Shown: positions 1 to 12,207 of the stretch, one piece after another
How positions within the stretch are numbered: position 1 is the first letter of the stretch
How the letters are laid out: each line of letters starts with the position of its first letter
Assembly: GCA_002224055.1 (NCBI GenBank)
Contig: AZLU01000254.1
Span: 1-56,962, forward strand
Reading direction: 5' to 3'
Length of the DNA stretch: 56,962 bases
Source of the DNA: Pezizomycotina sp. ARF18
Lineage: Eukaryota; Ascomycota
Made by a program: the position numbers and the translations under genes
The notes under the pieces: generated by a model
Database searches by the model: none
What the model was told of the DNA's origin: nothing
The model's input: the letters and a program-made list of their open reading frames with translations, nothing else

Positions 1-3000
1 AAGTAATTAGAAAACTTTCTAAAATCTAGTCGTTATCGTATTATCTATAATAGTAATACCGTTTAAGCTATAATTAAATTAGTCGTTTCTATCGTAGCCG
101 GGACTAGAGTAATAACGTAATAGTAATTATCTATAGCGTCTTTATCCTATATCTTACTCGTTGCGTAGCTTTATTGAACTATTATTATCTAGTACGTTTT
201 ATTATAAATATTAATAATAGCGTAAATATTATATAGCTATAAAATCCTAAGATAATATAATAATAACTAGGGAGACTATAGGATATAAGATAAATAGATC
301 GACTTCTTAAACTATTTCTAAAATAATAATAAGGAGGCGTATTAGGTTAATAATAGAGTAATTTTTCCTAATATATATACGAAAACTAACGAGCCTTTAA
401 AAAGAGCGGTAAAAGTAATTCCTAATGTAATAAGAAAATTAATAAAAAGATAGTAATTGAATCTTAGATCTAAGATTAAGTATTATAACTCTCTCTATAA
501 CGTACTTAATATTCCTAATCGTCTTATACTCGTTAATAATACTAATTAAGGTTAAAACGATTTTAAAACGCCTAAGCTTAATAATTAGATTTAGAGTTAA
601 AATAATCTAGGCTAGTAGATTCTTCTCTACTATATATTAGGCTAACGCTCTGGTAAAGACCGTCTAGCTTAGCTTATAGATAACTTAAGTATATAGTTCT
701 TATTAGTCTTAATTAAATCTTTTATCGATATACTATCTCTATTACGTTTAATATTATACTAGCGATTTCTATATCTCGGCTTATTAATATAGTAAGATAG
801 CGAGTAAATTAATAAGAGAAATATTTATTATAATTATTTTAGTAAGGTAAGACTAAAAATAATAGGTCTTTATTGGTTAGGCGGATTCCCTTTAAGTAAC
901 GTAAATAACTTTTTTCTTTAAACTATTTAGCTATTTTCTTAAATAGATACTTAGTATACTCGATAGATTTACCTCTAAAATATAGCTTAAGGCGAGTAGG
1001 CTAGTATCGCTTATAGCCCCTTTTTATCTTTTTAGTATTTTTAGCTTTAGTAGCCTTCTTTTTAGATACGTTTTTCCTACTATTAAACTATTTTAGTTTC
1101 TTTATAGGCTTAGAATCTTTAGCAGGCTTAAAATCTATAGGCTTAGAATTTATAGCGTTAGGTTTAATACGACGGGAATAGATATTCTTTAATAGGCTAG
1201 GAGCTAGGAGCGTTTAATAAGCTTCTTTTTTTTACTTTTCTTTAGGTTACCTTATTTATTAATAAGCTAATTTTATCGCTACCTAGTATAACTAAAGAAG
1301 TATAGCTAGCTATATACGCGTCTACTCTATTATTAGCGCGAGCCTTCTTTAAGTCTACTTTCTATCTCTAGGTTTACCTTTAATAATAGCGGAAGCGCCT
1401 ATAGCTCTAGTTAAACTAGATCTAAAACTATATTATTTTAGATCTTAATTTTAGCTAAGATAGTTTAATAGACGTCTAGGGTTTTAGTAATAATTATATA
1501 ATAGAGATATTACTACTAAGTTTATATTTCTAACTAATCTAATAAAAACTATAAGGAAGAATAAATCTAACTAGAACTAGACGATATTTCGAAGATAGCT
1601 ATACTAGGTAATATATTTAATCTAAATAAATGCTATAGTTCTTTAAAAAATTTTAAGGTCTTAGGTATTAAATTTAAGTAAAGATATATTTCTCTTAATT
1701 CTATAATAGTTATCTTATATATATATAATTAGATACTAGATCCTATATAATATTCGTATACTAGCTATATTAAGTAATATCTTCTCTTTAATAGTCTAGC
1801 GTCGTAGATCTATTAATTAAGAATAAATAAGTCTATATAATTATATAGTAGCGAGTATATAATTTTAGTAGTAGTAGCTATAGCGTAAAGACACTAAAGA
1901 TAGCTAAAATAATAACTACTAAAATATACGCGTTTACTAGAGTATATATATTTATCGTAGAATTTAGATTAGAACTATTTCTGGCTTTATTATTACTTTA
2001 ATTATTTTAGTTTATCTAATTCTAAGTATTTTAGTTATAGTTTTATAATAGCTACTAGTTATTACTAGAGGCGGCTTTATTAGCTAATTATTATACTTAG
2101 TTTAAGACTATCTTCTATAGAGTCTTAATCTAGTTTTTATATAAATTATTCTACCTAGCCTTAACGGTCTTTTAGATTTTTTTACGCGTTTTAAATAGGT
2201 ATATAATTCTTTAAAAGTAGTCTTAGTTTTTAAGATATAGATAGCGTATTTAAATATTTTAGTAGACTTTAGACCCCTTTAGAAATTATTAATAAAAAGA
2301 CTATAAATAGTCTTCTTAGTCTAATTTAAAAAGTCTTAGAGGTAGAATCTTTTTTATAATAGCGTTAAAATATTCTCTAAGTTTTTAATATAGTCCTCTA
2401 AAGACTCGTTTACCTTCTATTTTTAAATTTTTTACCTTATTAGTCTACTCTATATCTAATAAGAGCTCTTTTTTATAGCGTACCTTAAAGACGGTCTTAA
2501 CTACTATAACGTCTATAGTAATTATATTAATAGGTACTTTACTTATAATCGAGACTATTAATAAATTAGAGTTAAACTAATCCTAAGCCTACCCCTTAAG
2601 GTAGCTTAAAAAATAGTCTAACTAGTCGCTTAGTATATAGTCTAGTTTTATTATATCTAAATATAGACCTAAGCGAACGAGCTACCTCTTAGCGTACTTA
2701 CTCTTTACGCCGATAAAAGGATTAATAATTATTATACTTATAATAGGTAGGCGGAAGATAATATTTTATTAAAATAAAAGTTTAAGTCGACGTCAATTAA
2801 GAGATTATTATTAAAAGTAGTAATTTCTTTCGTCTACTTAAGTCGGGTAGTAAAGATATCGAGTAATATATTAAAAGGTATATCGTTAAAAAGTACGACT
2901 CCTCTTTTTTAATATAGCGTTCTTATCTTCTAATAGCTATATAAGAAGACTATTATAGGTTATTTTCTAATAATCTATTTATTTAAGTAGCTCTATCTAA

Positions 3001-3826
3001 AATCCTTTAAAACCTAGCTAGATACTTCTTAGCTTTTTGACGAGCTTAAATCTAAGTAGCGTACCTCGGTCCTATTACTAGCTTAATATTTTTTTTAGTA
3101 ATAAAAGTAATAAAAAAAGAAGAATAGAGTAAAATATAATAATAAGAAAAGACGTCTATTTCTCTCTAGGATAACTTACTTTAAGCCTACCGGTAAAACT
3201 AGCTCTAAGAATATTATATCTACTTTATTGTAGGCTCTATTTAATAACTACCTAAAAAGGAATTACTATATACGTATATAAGGTTAAAAAAGAGAAAAAA
3301 GGGATAAAAGTTAATAAAATAAGATAAAAGGTAATAGGATAAGATAAAGTTAATAAAAGTTAATAAAATAAATAAAATAATAAATAATATATCGCTTTAC
3401 TAGACGATCCTCTTAGTTATTTATTCCTAATAATAAATACTAGGAATCTTTCTTTTCTGCGTTCCTATATAACCTTAGAGCACTTTTAACGATAAAGATA
3501 ATAATAACCTAGATATAGATAGATAAGGGAGTAATACTTATTAGATAGATTTTTCCGAGATAGGTATAGCTTATACTTACTTCCTAATACCTAGAAAACT
3601 TTTACCTTTATACGACCTTTAGACTATCCCCTCCTTAGTAGTCCCTTCTTCCGCCAACGAGCTAATAAAGTATTTAAGATAGACGGAGAGCTAAACGATA
3701 AGAGAAAGCGGTTCCTCCGTACCTCCACTAGAAATAAGAGCAAACTACGAGGAGATCGATTCTTATATAAAGTTAGCCGTGTCTAATTACTTGATAAAAA
3801 AAAAGAAAAGAAGAAAGAAAGCTATC
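1..3826. repeat. RIP-degraded repeat (unidentified transposon relic)
   Basis: Very AT-rich sequence that keeps scattered CpG but almost no CpA or TpG, with TpA greatly over-represented. This is what repeat-induced point mutation (C to T, preferentially at CpA, on both strands) leaves in duplicated DNA of Pezizomycotina. No ORF of useful length survives on either strand, so the original element cannot be named; an LTR retrotransposon is a guess from size alone. The composition changes abruptly at about 3,830, where CA/TG reappear in the upstream region of dad1. The block runs off the left edge, so its full length and any terminal repeats are unseen. Confidence 0.85.
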
Positions 3827-4361
3827 CTGTGAAAAACTAATTAAATACACTTCGGCCAAGAAATCCCTTTTTTGTGGGTCACGTGCTTGGCCTCTTTTCA
3901 ATACTTATTACCAGCACTAACTTTCCGTCTAGTCTTGCTGAAAACATAGAGCATTAATGTCTTTGAATTTTTTTCGACTGAAATTACGATTTCCTAAAGT
4001 GGACCCGAAAAAAAAACTACAGGTTCAAAAAATAAATTTTTTGTTACTTTGTGAAAAGTGGAAATATTAAGTATGACGAATATTTTTATTTTTTATTCTA
4101 TTTTTTAATTTTCAAGTGTTACCGACGAATCCCGATTAAGCCAAACGTAAGACACAAACCAGAGAGGCACGACACACATACAAGGAACCTCTTCCTTACT
4201 TCAGCAAACCCTCTACCTTACCACGCCTAACACGTGCCGCACAAGAATAAAGATAAGAAAACAAAAAGGGATCGCGGGCGTTTCGACGGTATTGTTTTTC
4301 TAGCTGTACAGACAAAGATCAGAAGCAGCTCGAAGCTCCGATAACAGCAAAAGCAAAAGCT
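3827..4361. promoter_or_regulatory. dad1 upstream region
   Basis: About 530 bases of ordinary composition between the RIP block and the dad1 start. A CACGTG E-box-like palindrome is read at about 3,879-3,884 and again near 4,231. No ORF is convincing here. The regulatory role is inferred from position only. Confidence 0.35.
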
Positions 4362-4889
4362 ATGGCCTCCAACGATCCGCCAGTTTTCGGGCAAAAGTCC
4401 GCGTTCGAAACGCAGAGGGCAGCTCTGATCTCCGAGATCCTGGTTGTAAGTCTTTAAATGCTTCCTCCTTTCTCCCATAAACAATTTTTTTTTTTTAATT
4501 TTTTTTTTTACAGCTGAACAGGAAAGAAAGCTCATCTTTCCTCGTTTTTATCATTCAAGTCTTTCGATCACGTTCTTAGCAATCTGAACCACCTGAACAG
4601 AGCTCTCGAGGGCGTCGCTGCTGTATGAGCTCTACCTTGCTATTTTTTATACTTCTTGGTTGGTAAATACTTTTTTTTCGCTAAAACGTTCGAGAACCAG
4701 GTCGGCCGCGAATTCGAATCCATAGAGGCGCTATGGTCCAAATTCGACGACGTCCTTTCCCGCGAGACGGCGGTGAATGCGCAAAACGACAGAGGGGATA
4801 AGCCAGCAGATGCTGCTGCTACTGCTACAGCAGATGCTAGCCCCGTAGGAGGCGGCGGCGTGGAAGATACGCCGAGGCAAGCGTCGTAA
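4362..4889 (+). CDS. dad1: DASH complex subunit Dad1
   Basis: Three exons: 4362-4445, 4560-4622 and 4701-4889, giving about 111 residues. The introns start GTAAGT and GTATGA and end AAG and CAG, and both keep frame. The joined protein contains the Dad1 family core: residues near FDHVLSNLNHLNRALEG in exon 2 and VGREFESIEALWSKFDDVL at the start of exon 3. Dad1 is a small helical subunit of the DASH/Dam1 ring, which couples kinetochores to spindle microtubules in fungi; family proteins are usually around 90-120 residues. The C-terminal third is a low-complexity Ala/Asp/Gly tail that is not conserved. The start is the first ATG in frame with the family N-terminus (AFETQRAALISEI). The splice pattern is my reading and has not been checked against transcripts. 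No frame disruption is seen. Confidence 0.9.
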
Positions 4890-5961
4890 ATCGCGCTTAA
4901 CGTTCTTCTTGTACATGATTTTCTCGGAGCTACGAAGGAAAGAGTGTTTCACGGAGCGATATTTCAATAATGGCAGGATGAATGCTGGAGCATTTGAAGT
5001 TTTTGTATTTCCGGTAATCGGAGTTCATGGCGCTCCTGCATATATATATATATATATATACTTTCAATACCTCTATTTCTTCAGGATGAGAAAGGAATGA
5101 AATTCTGAGCTTTATTAGGAATCGCAGGCTTCAATATCGGTATTTTACGCCTTGGTTTTCGATTACCGCCTCCAGCGTCGGTTAATTGCAGAGAGCCAAC
5201 GGCGTTGGAAGTATGACGGATAGTTCCGACGCAGGTATCAGCTTCGCTTGAATGACAGCGGCCGGGTTACATTTACATATGCCCAATCTGAGGAATAGGC
5301 CGTACATTGTTTAAAAAAAGTAAGAGTATTATTATTACGTAATTTTACAAAAGTCGAGAAAATACCAAAGACGGAGAGACGAAAACCCGGAGAAAGACGA
5401 AATGAGATACTTGAAATCATCAAACGGGGTTCAAAAAAGAGCACAGAAAAACAAACAGGTAGCAAGAAGATTATAGCAGAAAGTCTAATAACTCTGTGTT
5501 AAAGTTCTTAAAGAATAAGAAAACGAAAAAAAGAAGCGACAGTTGTGTATTTCGTTTTCCGACCAGAATAGTGCTGTAGGAAACTGCAAGGCTTTTGTCG
5601 TGGCCAAGGAATGGTTGCTCGTGTGCGAGTGCATTAACATCTCGTTCCTCTAAGCCCTTCGTTTTTGTTGCGGCGTCTTGAATGACTGACAATTGTCTTT
5701 CGTAATATAGGCTCTTTTATAGAGAGTGGTGTGAAATATATCATTCCGGTCGTTGACTTCCGATTGTTTTATGTAAAGTTGAGAATGCGCAAACCTTGAA
5801 CACCAGCGCGTAAATCTCTTTGAAAATTTATTAATAGGAAAATAAGAATAATAGAAAGCTTGACATAGAAACCTGCACTCGAATAGAAAGAGACTAAGAG
5901 GATATTTCGCGGGGAGGTGGGATATTTGAGCAAATTATGATCGATCGGTACGGGTCAAAGC
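4890..5961. other. Intergenic region with TA microsatellite
   Basis: Convergent 3' regions of dad1 and the Rab5 gene. It holds a perfect TA dinucleotide run at 5041-5060 and several short ORFs on both strands, none with recognisable features. I see no gene. Confidence 0.5.
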
Positions 5962-7156
5962 TTAGCAAGCGCACGCCTGGCCGCCTTGCTGGTTGTTCGC
6001 GGGATTCAGATCCACCGTCCGTCCACCAACGCCTCCCATACCCCTTGCTCCGCGTGGACCCTGTTGATCGGTCGGAAGCTTCTTTGCAATAGCCGTGAAC
6101 AGGTCTCTGACGTTTTCGGCGGTTTTGGCGGAAGTCTCGAAAAACAGTAGGCCTGCCTCCTTTGCATAAGCTTCAGCCTCTGCCGTCTCAATAGCTCGTT
6201 TCGATGGCGTGGCGGTCACAAGGTCGAGTTTGTTACCGGCGAGAGCAATAATTATCGACTCGTTTGCTTGGCGTTGGAGCTCTTTCACCCATGCTTTCGC
6301 TTTGTCGAGAGAAGACTGTACGAATATAGATCCTTTAGCAACCTTTTACTATTGCAGCTTGGAATATTGGCTAAAAATAAACTATTGAAATATCTTTCGG
6401 AAAAGACTAGAATTAGGTACTGACGGCTTGCGTGATATCGTAAACCACCACCGCGCAGTTCGCGTTTCTGTAGTACATCGGCGCAAGCGATTTGTACCTC
6501 TCTTGTCCGGCCGTATCCCTGAACCAAAATCAGCCAACAAGTTTCATACTAAATTATTCCAGTCCAACATGTGGTATATCTCTTGAATGATATGGCACAT
6601 ACCAAATTTCGAATTTGACGGTCGTGTTTTCATCGAGGGCGATAGTCTGCGTGAGAAAAGCTGCGCCAATGGTGCTTTCCCGGTAGTCATCAAATTGGTC
6701 CTAAAAGCGGATTAAATAGAATACATCAGAAACAAATCCCCCTGATTTTTCCACGGACAATAGACGACGAACGCCTGAAGCAACAGTATTTATTTTGGCA
6801 TCTACGAACCTTGACGAAACGTAATACAAGCGAACTCTGCGAAAGATTTAAGAACTCATGTTAGCAATCGGAAATCACCCCGGCTCTCTGGTCATTTTCC
6901 GTTTCCAGGACGTTGTGTACCTTTCCGACGGCGGATTCTCCTATTGAGCGCAAAGATTAGATGTTAGCCGGAAAAGAAAAATCGTGTGACACTCCCATGT
7001 GAAAGTCGAAGATTTTAGGAATTTTGCCCAGTTTTGAAGGGGGTTCTACTGCTAAGCTTGATCCGTTACAGGGATTTTGGCTATTGGCTTACCTAGGAGA
7101 ACGAGCTTGAACTGCGCGAATCGAGAGTTGGACGATGAGGCTCTTGGCTGGGCCAT
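5962..7156 (-). CDS. vps21: Rab5-type small GTPase (Vps21/Ypt5)
   Basis: Six exons on the minus strand: 7156-7093, 6940-6921, 6836-6810, 6700-6603, 6518-6425 and 6315-5962. Together they are 657 nt, 218 residues, with all phases matching and no frame break. Every Rab G motif is present: P-loop GESAVGKSS, switch [35 protein letters not shown] and ETSAK. The C-terminus is Cys-Ala-Cys, a CXC double-geranylgeranylation signal. The pattern [15 protein letters not shown] and the helix [17 protein letters not shown] are typical of Rab5, which controls early endosome fusion and vacuolar sorting. Two exons are very short (20 and 27 nt), as in other fungal Rab genes. The intron after exon 3 starts GTTCGT, an uncommon 5' splice site. 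The start is the only ATG in exon 1. Confidence 0.95.
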
Positions 7157-8198
7157 TTTGTGCGAATTTGAACGGTCGAGGTAGGTGGTCTTTAGAAGCG
7201 GAAAAAGGTTTGATGAAGATGGGAGGTTTCTTTCTTTCAGGCCAGCGGGAGATAGGTGGATGCGGGAGTGAAAGAGGGAATAGAGATGGAGAGAGGGATG
7301 GGTTTGTAATTTATTCCGTATTTAGTTGGTTGGGAGCTGAGAAAGAAAAAAGGGAAAAAGAGAATGAGATTGTTGACTCCGTTGAGGAAAGTCGCTAGCT
7401 AAGTGATAAGCCTCGGAAGTGGACGGTGTCTACCTCTCCTAGATGGCGTATACCTGCCTGCCTGTTAGAATTAAAGAAAATCGAAAATGAAAAAAATGAA
7501 AAAGGCTACTAGTACTCTTCAACGGGCGATTAGGATCTTGATCTTGCTTTTAGCAACCACCGGCTCAAAGGAACAGAAACCGGGAAAAATAAGATATTCA
7601 AGCTCGAACGCTGATATAGAGATGATACAGATGTCAAATAGAAAAAGCGGTGGATTTCTTTCCGTAGTTTCTAATCGATTGTCGGGGGGAGGTAGTTTTG
7701 AAAAGGGAGAACGGCGAAGTTGCGAGGCAGTGAAAATGATCCACCAAAAAAAAAAAAAAAAAAAAAAAGAGAGACAAGCAAGACCTCAAGAGGAGGCGGA
7801 GATTATATTACGTTACCTTTCCAGAAACCGTACAATGCGAAGAGAAAAAAATGGAAAAGGAAAGGGATGAAACCTTAGCAGCTGTGTAAAGAGCTTTCCT
7901 GGTTATCCGGTGGTGAGTTTGACTTTTTTTTCCAGCTTTCTGTCTAAGACAAACCGTTCAAACACGGAGATGGAGGAGATAAGTTCAGAGAAAATCCAAA
8001 GAATAGAGAGGGGAGAGGGAGAGCTAATTTATAGCTACTCAAGAATAGTCAGGGTAGATCTTTCCAGGACGAAAGAAAACAAGAAGTCGGATGGATAGAA
8101 TAGAGGATGGAAAGGTCAGTCGGTTAAGTGGTGTGCGAATGAATCGAAGAAATAGGTTGAATACTTACGCAATGGGGCTTGCTTTGCTTGCTTGCTTA

Positions 8199-8231
<33 letters not shown>

Positions 8232-8841
8232 AGAGAGAGTTTCTATACTTCAAAACCGATATATACTTATTACGTATAAAAAGGACAATGCTATTGTTCT
8301 CACTTTTAACTGCCTTTTTGTGGTCACAAGGATCCTCCGCTTTCCCAACCAAAGCAAAGTAAGTAAATTTTTTTTTGGTGCCAATAAAATGGAGGAATGA
8401 CGCTTTGTGCGTCACGGGCATTTAACGAAAATCATGCACGTATCGAAACCCATACGAATATCTACTTACCTATACTACTACTTAATAGCTCGACTTTATT
8501 AAACACCGCCATCTTTCTTTCATACAAGACTTAAACATGCTCTAAATATCCATTTGTTGCTTGTTCCCCTTTTTTTTTTTACTTTTAGAGCTCGTTTTCT
8601 TTCTAGGAAGTCGTCGCGTTCTTTTAGCCACTGGCGCAAGAAACAACGTTACACCTCATTTGGTTGTTTAGGCTCGTAGCAGCCTTGGATGCCAAAAGCT
8701 CGAAACAGCTACCTCCTCGCCCGGCCGTATTTCTATCGATACCCACCCTAAACGGAGAGGCTGCTCTTTCAAACACGGTCACTTCCAAATATATTTGTAC
8801 CCAAAAAGGCCCATTGAAAAAAAAAAAAAAAAAACCAGATC
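7157..8841. promoter_or_regulatory. Divergent intergenic region, Rab5 / UPF0183 gene
   Basis: About 1.7 kb between two divergent genes, so both promoters must lie here. It contains a run of roughly 24 A near 7,746, a CTTG tetranucleotide repeat at 8178-8231 and a further A run (about 8,819-8,834) that ends just before the start codon of the plus-strand gene. Purine-rich stretches at 7,200-8,060 give open frames on the plus strand, but these have the low-complexity Lys/Glu/Arg composition of a shadow and no domain. Confidence 0.45.
8178..8231. repeat. CTTG tetranucleotide microsatellite
   Basis: About 13 near-perfect copies of CTTG with one interrupted unit (CTTA). It lies in the divergent Rab5/UPF0183 intergenic region. 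Confidence 0.95.
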
Positions 8842-10353
8842 ATGGCTACCGCAGAGGGGGAGTTGCTCCGATATACCCTGGTAAAGGGCTAGGCTTTATC
8901 AGTAAGTGGGCAGTCGAGACAGGCCTTGTTTTTTTTTTTTTTTTTTGAAAGCCCTGGGGCTGCCCTGTGTGACTGTTTTAGGATTTTAATAGTTAACTAT
9001 TGCCTGCTGAACTCGAATAGTCCTTGGAGCTTCATTGTACGATGTCCTCGGCAGGTTAAGAACGCACAACCGGGTGTACCCTTCAATAAACATTATCTAC
9101 GACAAAGAATCCCCCTTAACATCTACGATCGGGATCGAGCTCAAGGAGAACGGCATAAGACTTGGCTTTGACGGCGTCGACCAGCGGCTCCGGCTCATAG
9201 AGGTGTTGGATTTCCAAAAGACGAGGCTTTCTTACAACGGCGCCGAGCTGGTACGGACGGACAGGAGCCCGCCGAGCTTCAAATCTTTATACAATAAGCT
9301 CTTCGGACCTACGTTTCCCGGCGAATACCTAGCCGACCAAGGGCTCTACGTTCTTTCTTACCCAGGAGTTGCATTCTCGTTTCCTCTGGACAAGTCCCAC
9401 TGGAGCGACAAGGTAGACTTCGTCTCGCTGCTTTCGTCCAAGGCGAAGCCCGCAGCAAGTATGGCCATATTCACGGGTCAATCATGGTTGAAGCCCGACT
9501 GAACCTATTCTCGCAGCCGGCCGCCGCACCGAGGAACCCCGTCGTGAACAACCACTCCGCCAGGCAATCTACAGCTAACGACGAGATCGACCTCGTGCGA
9601 ATACACGGCGAGAACAAGGTCGAGCTCATCCGCCGGCACAACGCGTCTTTCTGGATAACGTTGCACTCGACCACGGCTCAGGATCTAATCGCCGAACTCG
9701 GCCCGCCGAGCTCTATATACCGCAAGAACGACCACCGGCTATCAATCCACCGCGCGGCTTCGTCCAGCGCAGGTCAACGACCCGTGGGTGACTTTATGCG
9801 TGCGAACTCGTCGGATTGTACGGACACGGAAACCGAAGACCCGCAGAGCGACGCCGAAGATGCGGGTGACGAGGTTTCCGATGCTTCGTCTTCGGGTGAT
9901 CACTTCTACAACTACTTCAACCACGGCTTCGACGTCTTCATCTCGACCTCAACCTCCGCGCCGACATCGTCTAGTAACATCGCTACGAAGATGATCTTCC
10001 ACGGCAACTTGCCGGGCAGCTACGATTTCCAGCGGTACAGGAGGTCCAGGTGGACGGTCGAAGATCCCGGAAATTCCTTGTACAGGGAGGAACCGCTCAC
10101 GAGCGAAATGTCGTTCGACGAGATCCGCGAAAGGCTGAAGGAAAGGTACGGCAACCCTCCGAAGCCCATGCTTCTAAATAGAGGCAGCGACAGCCCCAGC
10201 AGTAGTTGTGAGCTCCTAGGGGGCTGGGAGGACGGCGAAGGGTCAATCAAGAACGTTGGAGATACCCTCGGAAATACGGAGCTATACGGATTTCCCGGAA
10301 TGATATTCGAGGTGCTTAAAAATCGCACTATATCATCCTTGACAATATTTTAG
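8842..10353 (+). CDS. UPF0183 / PHAF1-family protein, frameshifted in this sequence
   Basis: Exon 1 (8842-8901) joins through an intron (8902-9020, GTAAGT...TAG) to the long exon 9021-10353. The protein begins in the family style with an IYPGKGLGFI segment followed by LGASLYDVLGRL, then ENGIRLGFDGVDQRLRLIEV, the hallmark of the UPF0183 family (human C16orf70/PHAF1; reported to act in phagophore or Golgi-linked trafficking). The reading frame breaks twice. One break is in the GGGGG run near 8,857, needed to link the ATG to the conserved frame. The other is near 9,487, where AIFTGQSW continues one frame over as EARLNLFSQPAA. Each is explained by one lost base. The remainder to 10353 is open, with an acidic, Ser-rich insert (about residues 270-310) and a C-terminal segment ending IFEVLKNRTISSLTIF. 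Start choice is less sure than the body. Confidence 0.8.
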
Positions 10354-10706
10354 GGGTTTGAGGGCTAAGCACAGAAAATATTGTTTCTTTATTTCAATTT
10401 CTGAGTAAAAACACTTGAGATCTTCTGCATAGCGGCGAATTTTGGGCTGGGAATTACCTGTATATTCATTTCATGTAAACTCTTTCATCTTTTAGGTATC
10501 TATAGATCTACCGCTAATTTTAAAAAGATTAAATAATCATATATTTTGATAATAAGAGTAAATGTGATAATAACATGTTATTAGAGAAGAGATACATTCA
10601 AAGACTACCACAGATATGTCGCTGACAATTGCTTCCAGAAAACGCCTCCGTAAAAAAAAAAAAAAAAAAAAAAAAAAGAAAATTAAATGAACAAGGTACC
10701 TCCCCC
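10354..10706. other. Convergent 3' region with long A run
   Basis: About 350 AT-rich bases between convergent stop codons. They include a run of about 26 A near 10,651-10,676, just beyond the stop of the minus-strand gene (so a T run on its coding strand). No gene is seen. Confidence 0.5.
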
Positions 10707-11537
10707 TCACAGTTCCTTTTTCCTCTTCCTCGCTATCTCAATGAGATGGTCGGTGCCTCCCAGCAGCAAACCCCAAGCTCCAATCTCGTGCATGTACCTC
10801 GCAACTCCCATCTCCATCGGCATCTGCTTCTTCTCATCTTTCCGTGTGTACATTACCGTCTTCGTGACGAACTCTACGCTCTCCACTTCCTCCTCGCCGT
10901 CCTCCATCTCGTTAATCTTCCTCTTCTCCCTTACCTCCCGTAACTCTATACACAACCTCCCTTTAAACAGGCCCTCACCTTTCCACGCACCCGTTTCCGC
11001 ATCTCTCGTCTGCGGCTTCTCGGCTATCCCAAGCTCGACTTCCCCCTCAGCTCTATAAAACACCTGGTAGCCGTTGACCCACTCTCCCTCGTTAAACTCC
11101 AGCCCACGTATCACATCCACGTTAAAAGAATTCACGATTTCGGGATACGGCTTAAACTGTTGGCGCATCAGAAACGCCGGCGGCGACGACGCGAATTCCG
11201 TCATGTTACGCCGCAGGTATATCCTCAGCATCTGTTCGACGTCTAGGTCTGGTAGTAAAGACCTCGGTATCGATCGTGAGCAGCGGTCGCTGAACACCCT
11301 GCATTCTCCCGAGGGTTCGTCGGGGTCGGAGAGGGGAACCGATTTTATGTCTAGTTGCTTGATGACCGTCGTTAGGTCACGCACGGATATTTCGGATTCG
11401 TGGTCAACGCGCTTCGAGAGGCGCGAGTGTTTTATAGTGAAGTGTACGACGGGGACGAGGGTTAGGAGCGTCGCGGCGGCGGCGGCGATGATGACGTACC
11501 GCGGTGGCCGCGGGAGGGCGTTAAGTGCTTTTTCCAT
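10707..11537 (-). CDS. Single-pass membrane protein of unknown function
   Basis: Intact intronless ORF of 276 residues. Residues about 13-35 form one hydrophobic helix (YVIIAAAAATLLTLVPVVHF) after a short basic N-terminus, suggesting a signal anchor with the rest on one side of a membrane. The body contains well-structured segments, such as RSLLPDLDVEQMLRIYLRRN and FNEGEWVNGYQVFYRAEGEV, and a charged insert (about residues 205-225, Glu-rich). The C-terminus is basic (ARKRKKEL). I recognise no domain; the shape is that of a conserved fungal hypothetical protein. The start ATG lies 670 bases from the divergent FKBP gene. GC content and codon use resemble its neighbours, with no frame break. Confidence 0.75.
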   Translation of the reverse strand: MEKALNALPRPPRYVIIAAAAATLLTLVPVVHFTIKHSRLSKRVDHESEISVRDLTTVIKQLDIKSVPLSDPDEPSGECRVFSDRCSRSIPRSLLPDLDVEQMLRIYLRRNMTEFASSPPAFLMRQQFKPYPEIVNSFNVDVIRGLEFNEGEWVNGYQVFYRAEGEVELGIAEKPQTRDAETGAWKGEGLFKGRLCIELREVREKRKINEMEDGEEEVESVEFVTKTVMYTRKDEKKQMPMEMGVARYMHEIGAWGLLLGGTDHLIEIARKRKKEL

Positions 11538-12207
11538 ATTGACCTCTGAGCGGAAGTTGCTTCTCGTTGCGCAATACGAGCTTCGAGTTCTTTTGTGGAT
11601 TACGAATATCTCAGATGAAGAAAAGGATTGAAATGTTCAATGGCGCATTTTCGATTGAGCGTGAGGGAGAACTCTAACATTATATACACTGAACCTTTCC
11701 CGAACTATCCTACAGCGGGGATTTGCTAGTTAAGCCAACCTTATCATGGGAAACTCCCAGGGGGTGCGATAACCGTCCTCTTTGCAGCTTTGGCGGCGCT
11801 GCTTTCTTTGAGGCTCGCGATAGGATTACTTATATGGAGATGGGGAGGATTAGCCGCTTTCCGGGCAGCAGATCATTTTCGAATCCCGTCGCCCAGGGGT
11901 CTTTGCAGCTAAGCTGGTGGGGGCTGCTAAGTGGTTTTCGGCAATCCACCGGGGAGAAAGCTAGAGCTCAATTGGCAACTCTAAGCTCTCCATTTCCAGC
12001 TTCCACGTGTGAAGAAGAACACCGTAGCCTATCCACTCAACCCCCTATCCTTGTAGATAATCCACAATATTTTCCAGATCTCGTACAATTATCAATCTCC
12101 CATAGTATAACTGATTGTCAATTGTCGAGTTATCGTACAAATTTCCATCTCAATTGTCTATCAGGAACCAATAGAACCCTTTCATCAAAAGAAGAATTCA
12201 GACAGCA
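11538..12207. promoter_or_regulatory. Divergent promoter region, membrane protein / FKBP
   Basis: 670 bases between two divergent start codons. A 162-codon ORF (11723-12211) crosses most of it and overlaps the FKBP start, but it has no domain or composition typical of a protein. A non-coding upstream or 5'-UTR role is more likely. Confidence 0.4.

Noticed and set aside
1-3826. CRISPR-like or tandem-repeat appearance of TAGTA/CTATA-rich sequence
   Set aside because: The apparent repetition is due to the reduced dinucleotide alphabet after RIP; there are no regular spacers, and CRISPR arrays are not expected in a fungus.
7135-8098. Run of plus-strand ORFs at 7135-7398, 7487-7870 and 7910-8098
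   Set aside because: Low-complexity Lys/Arg/Glu translations of purine-rich intergenic DNA, with an A24 run inside one; no domain and the first overlaps Rab5 exon 1 antisense.
9742-10328. ORFs antisense or out of frame within the UPF0183 gene
   Set aside because: Shadows of the conserved coding frame.
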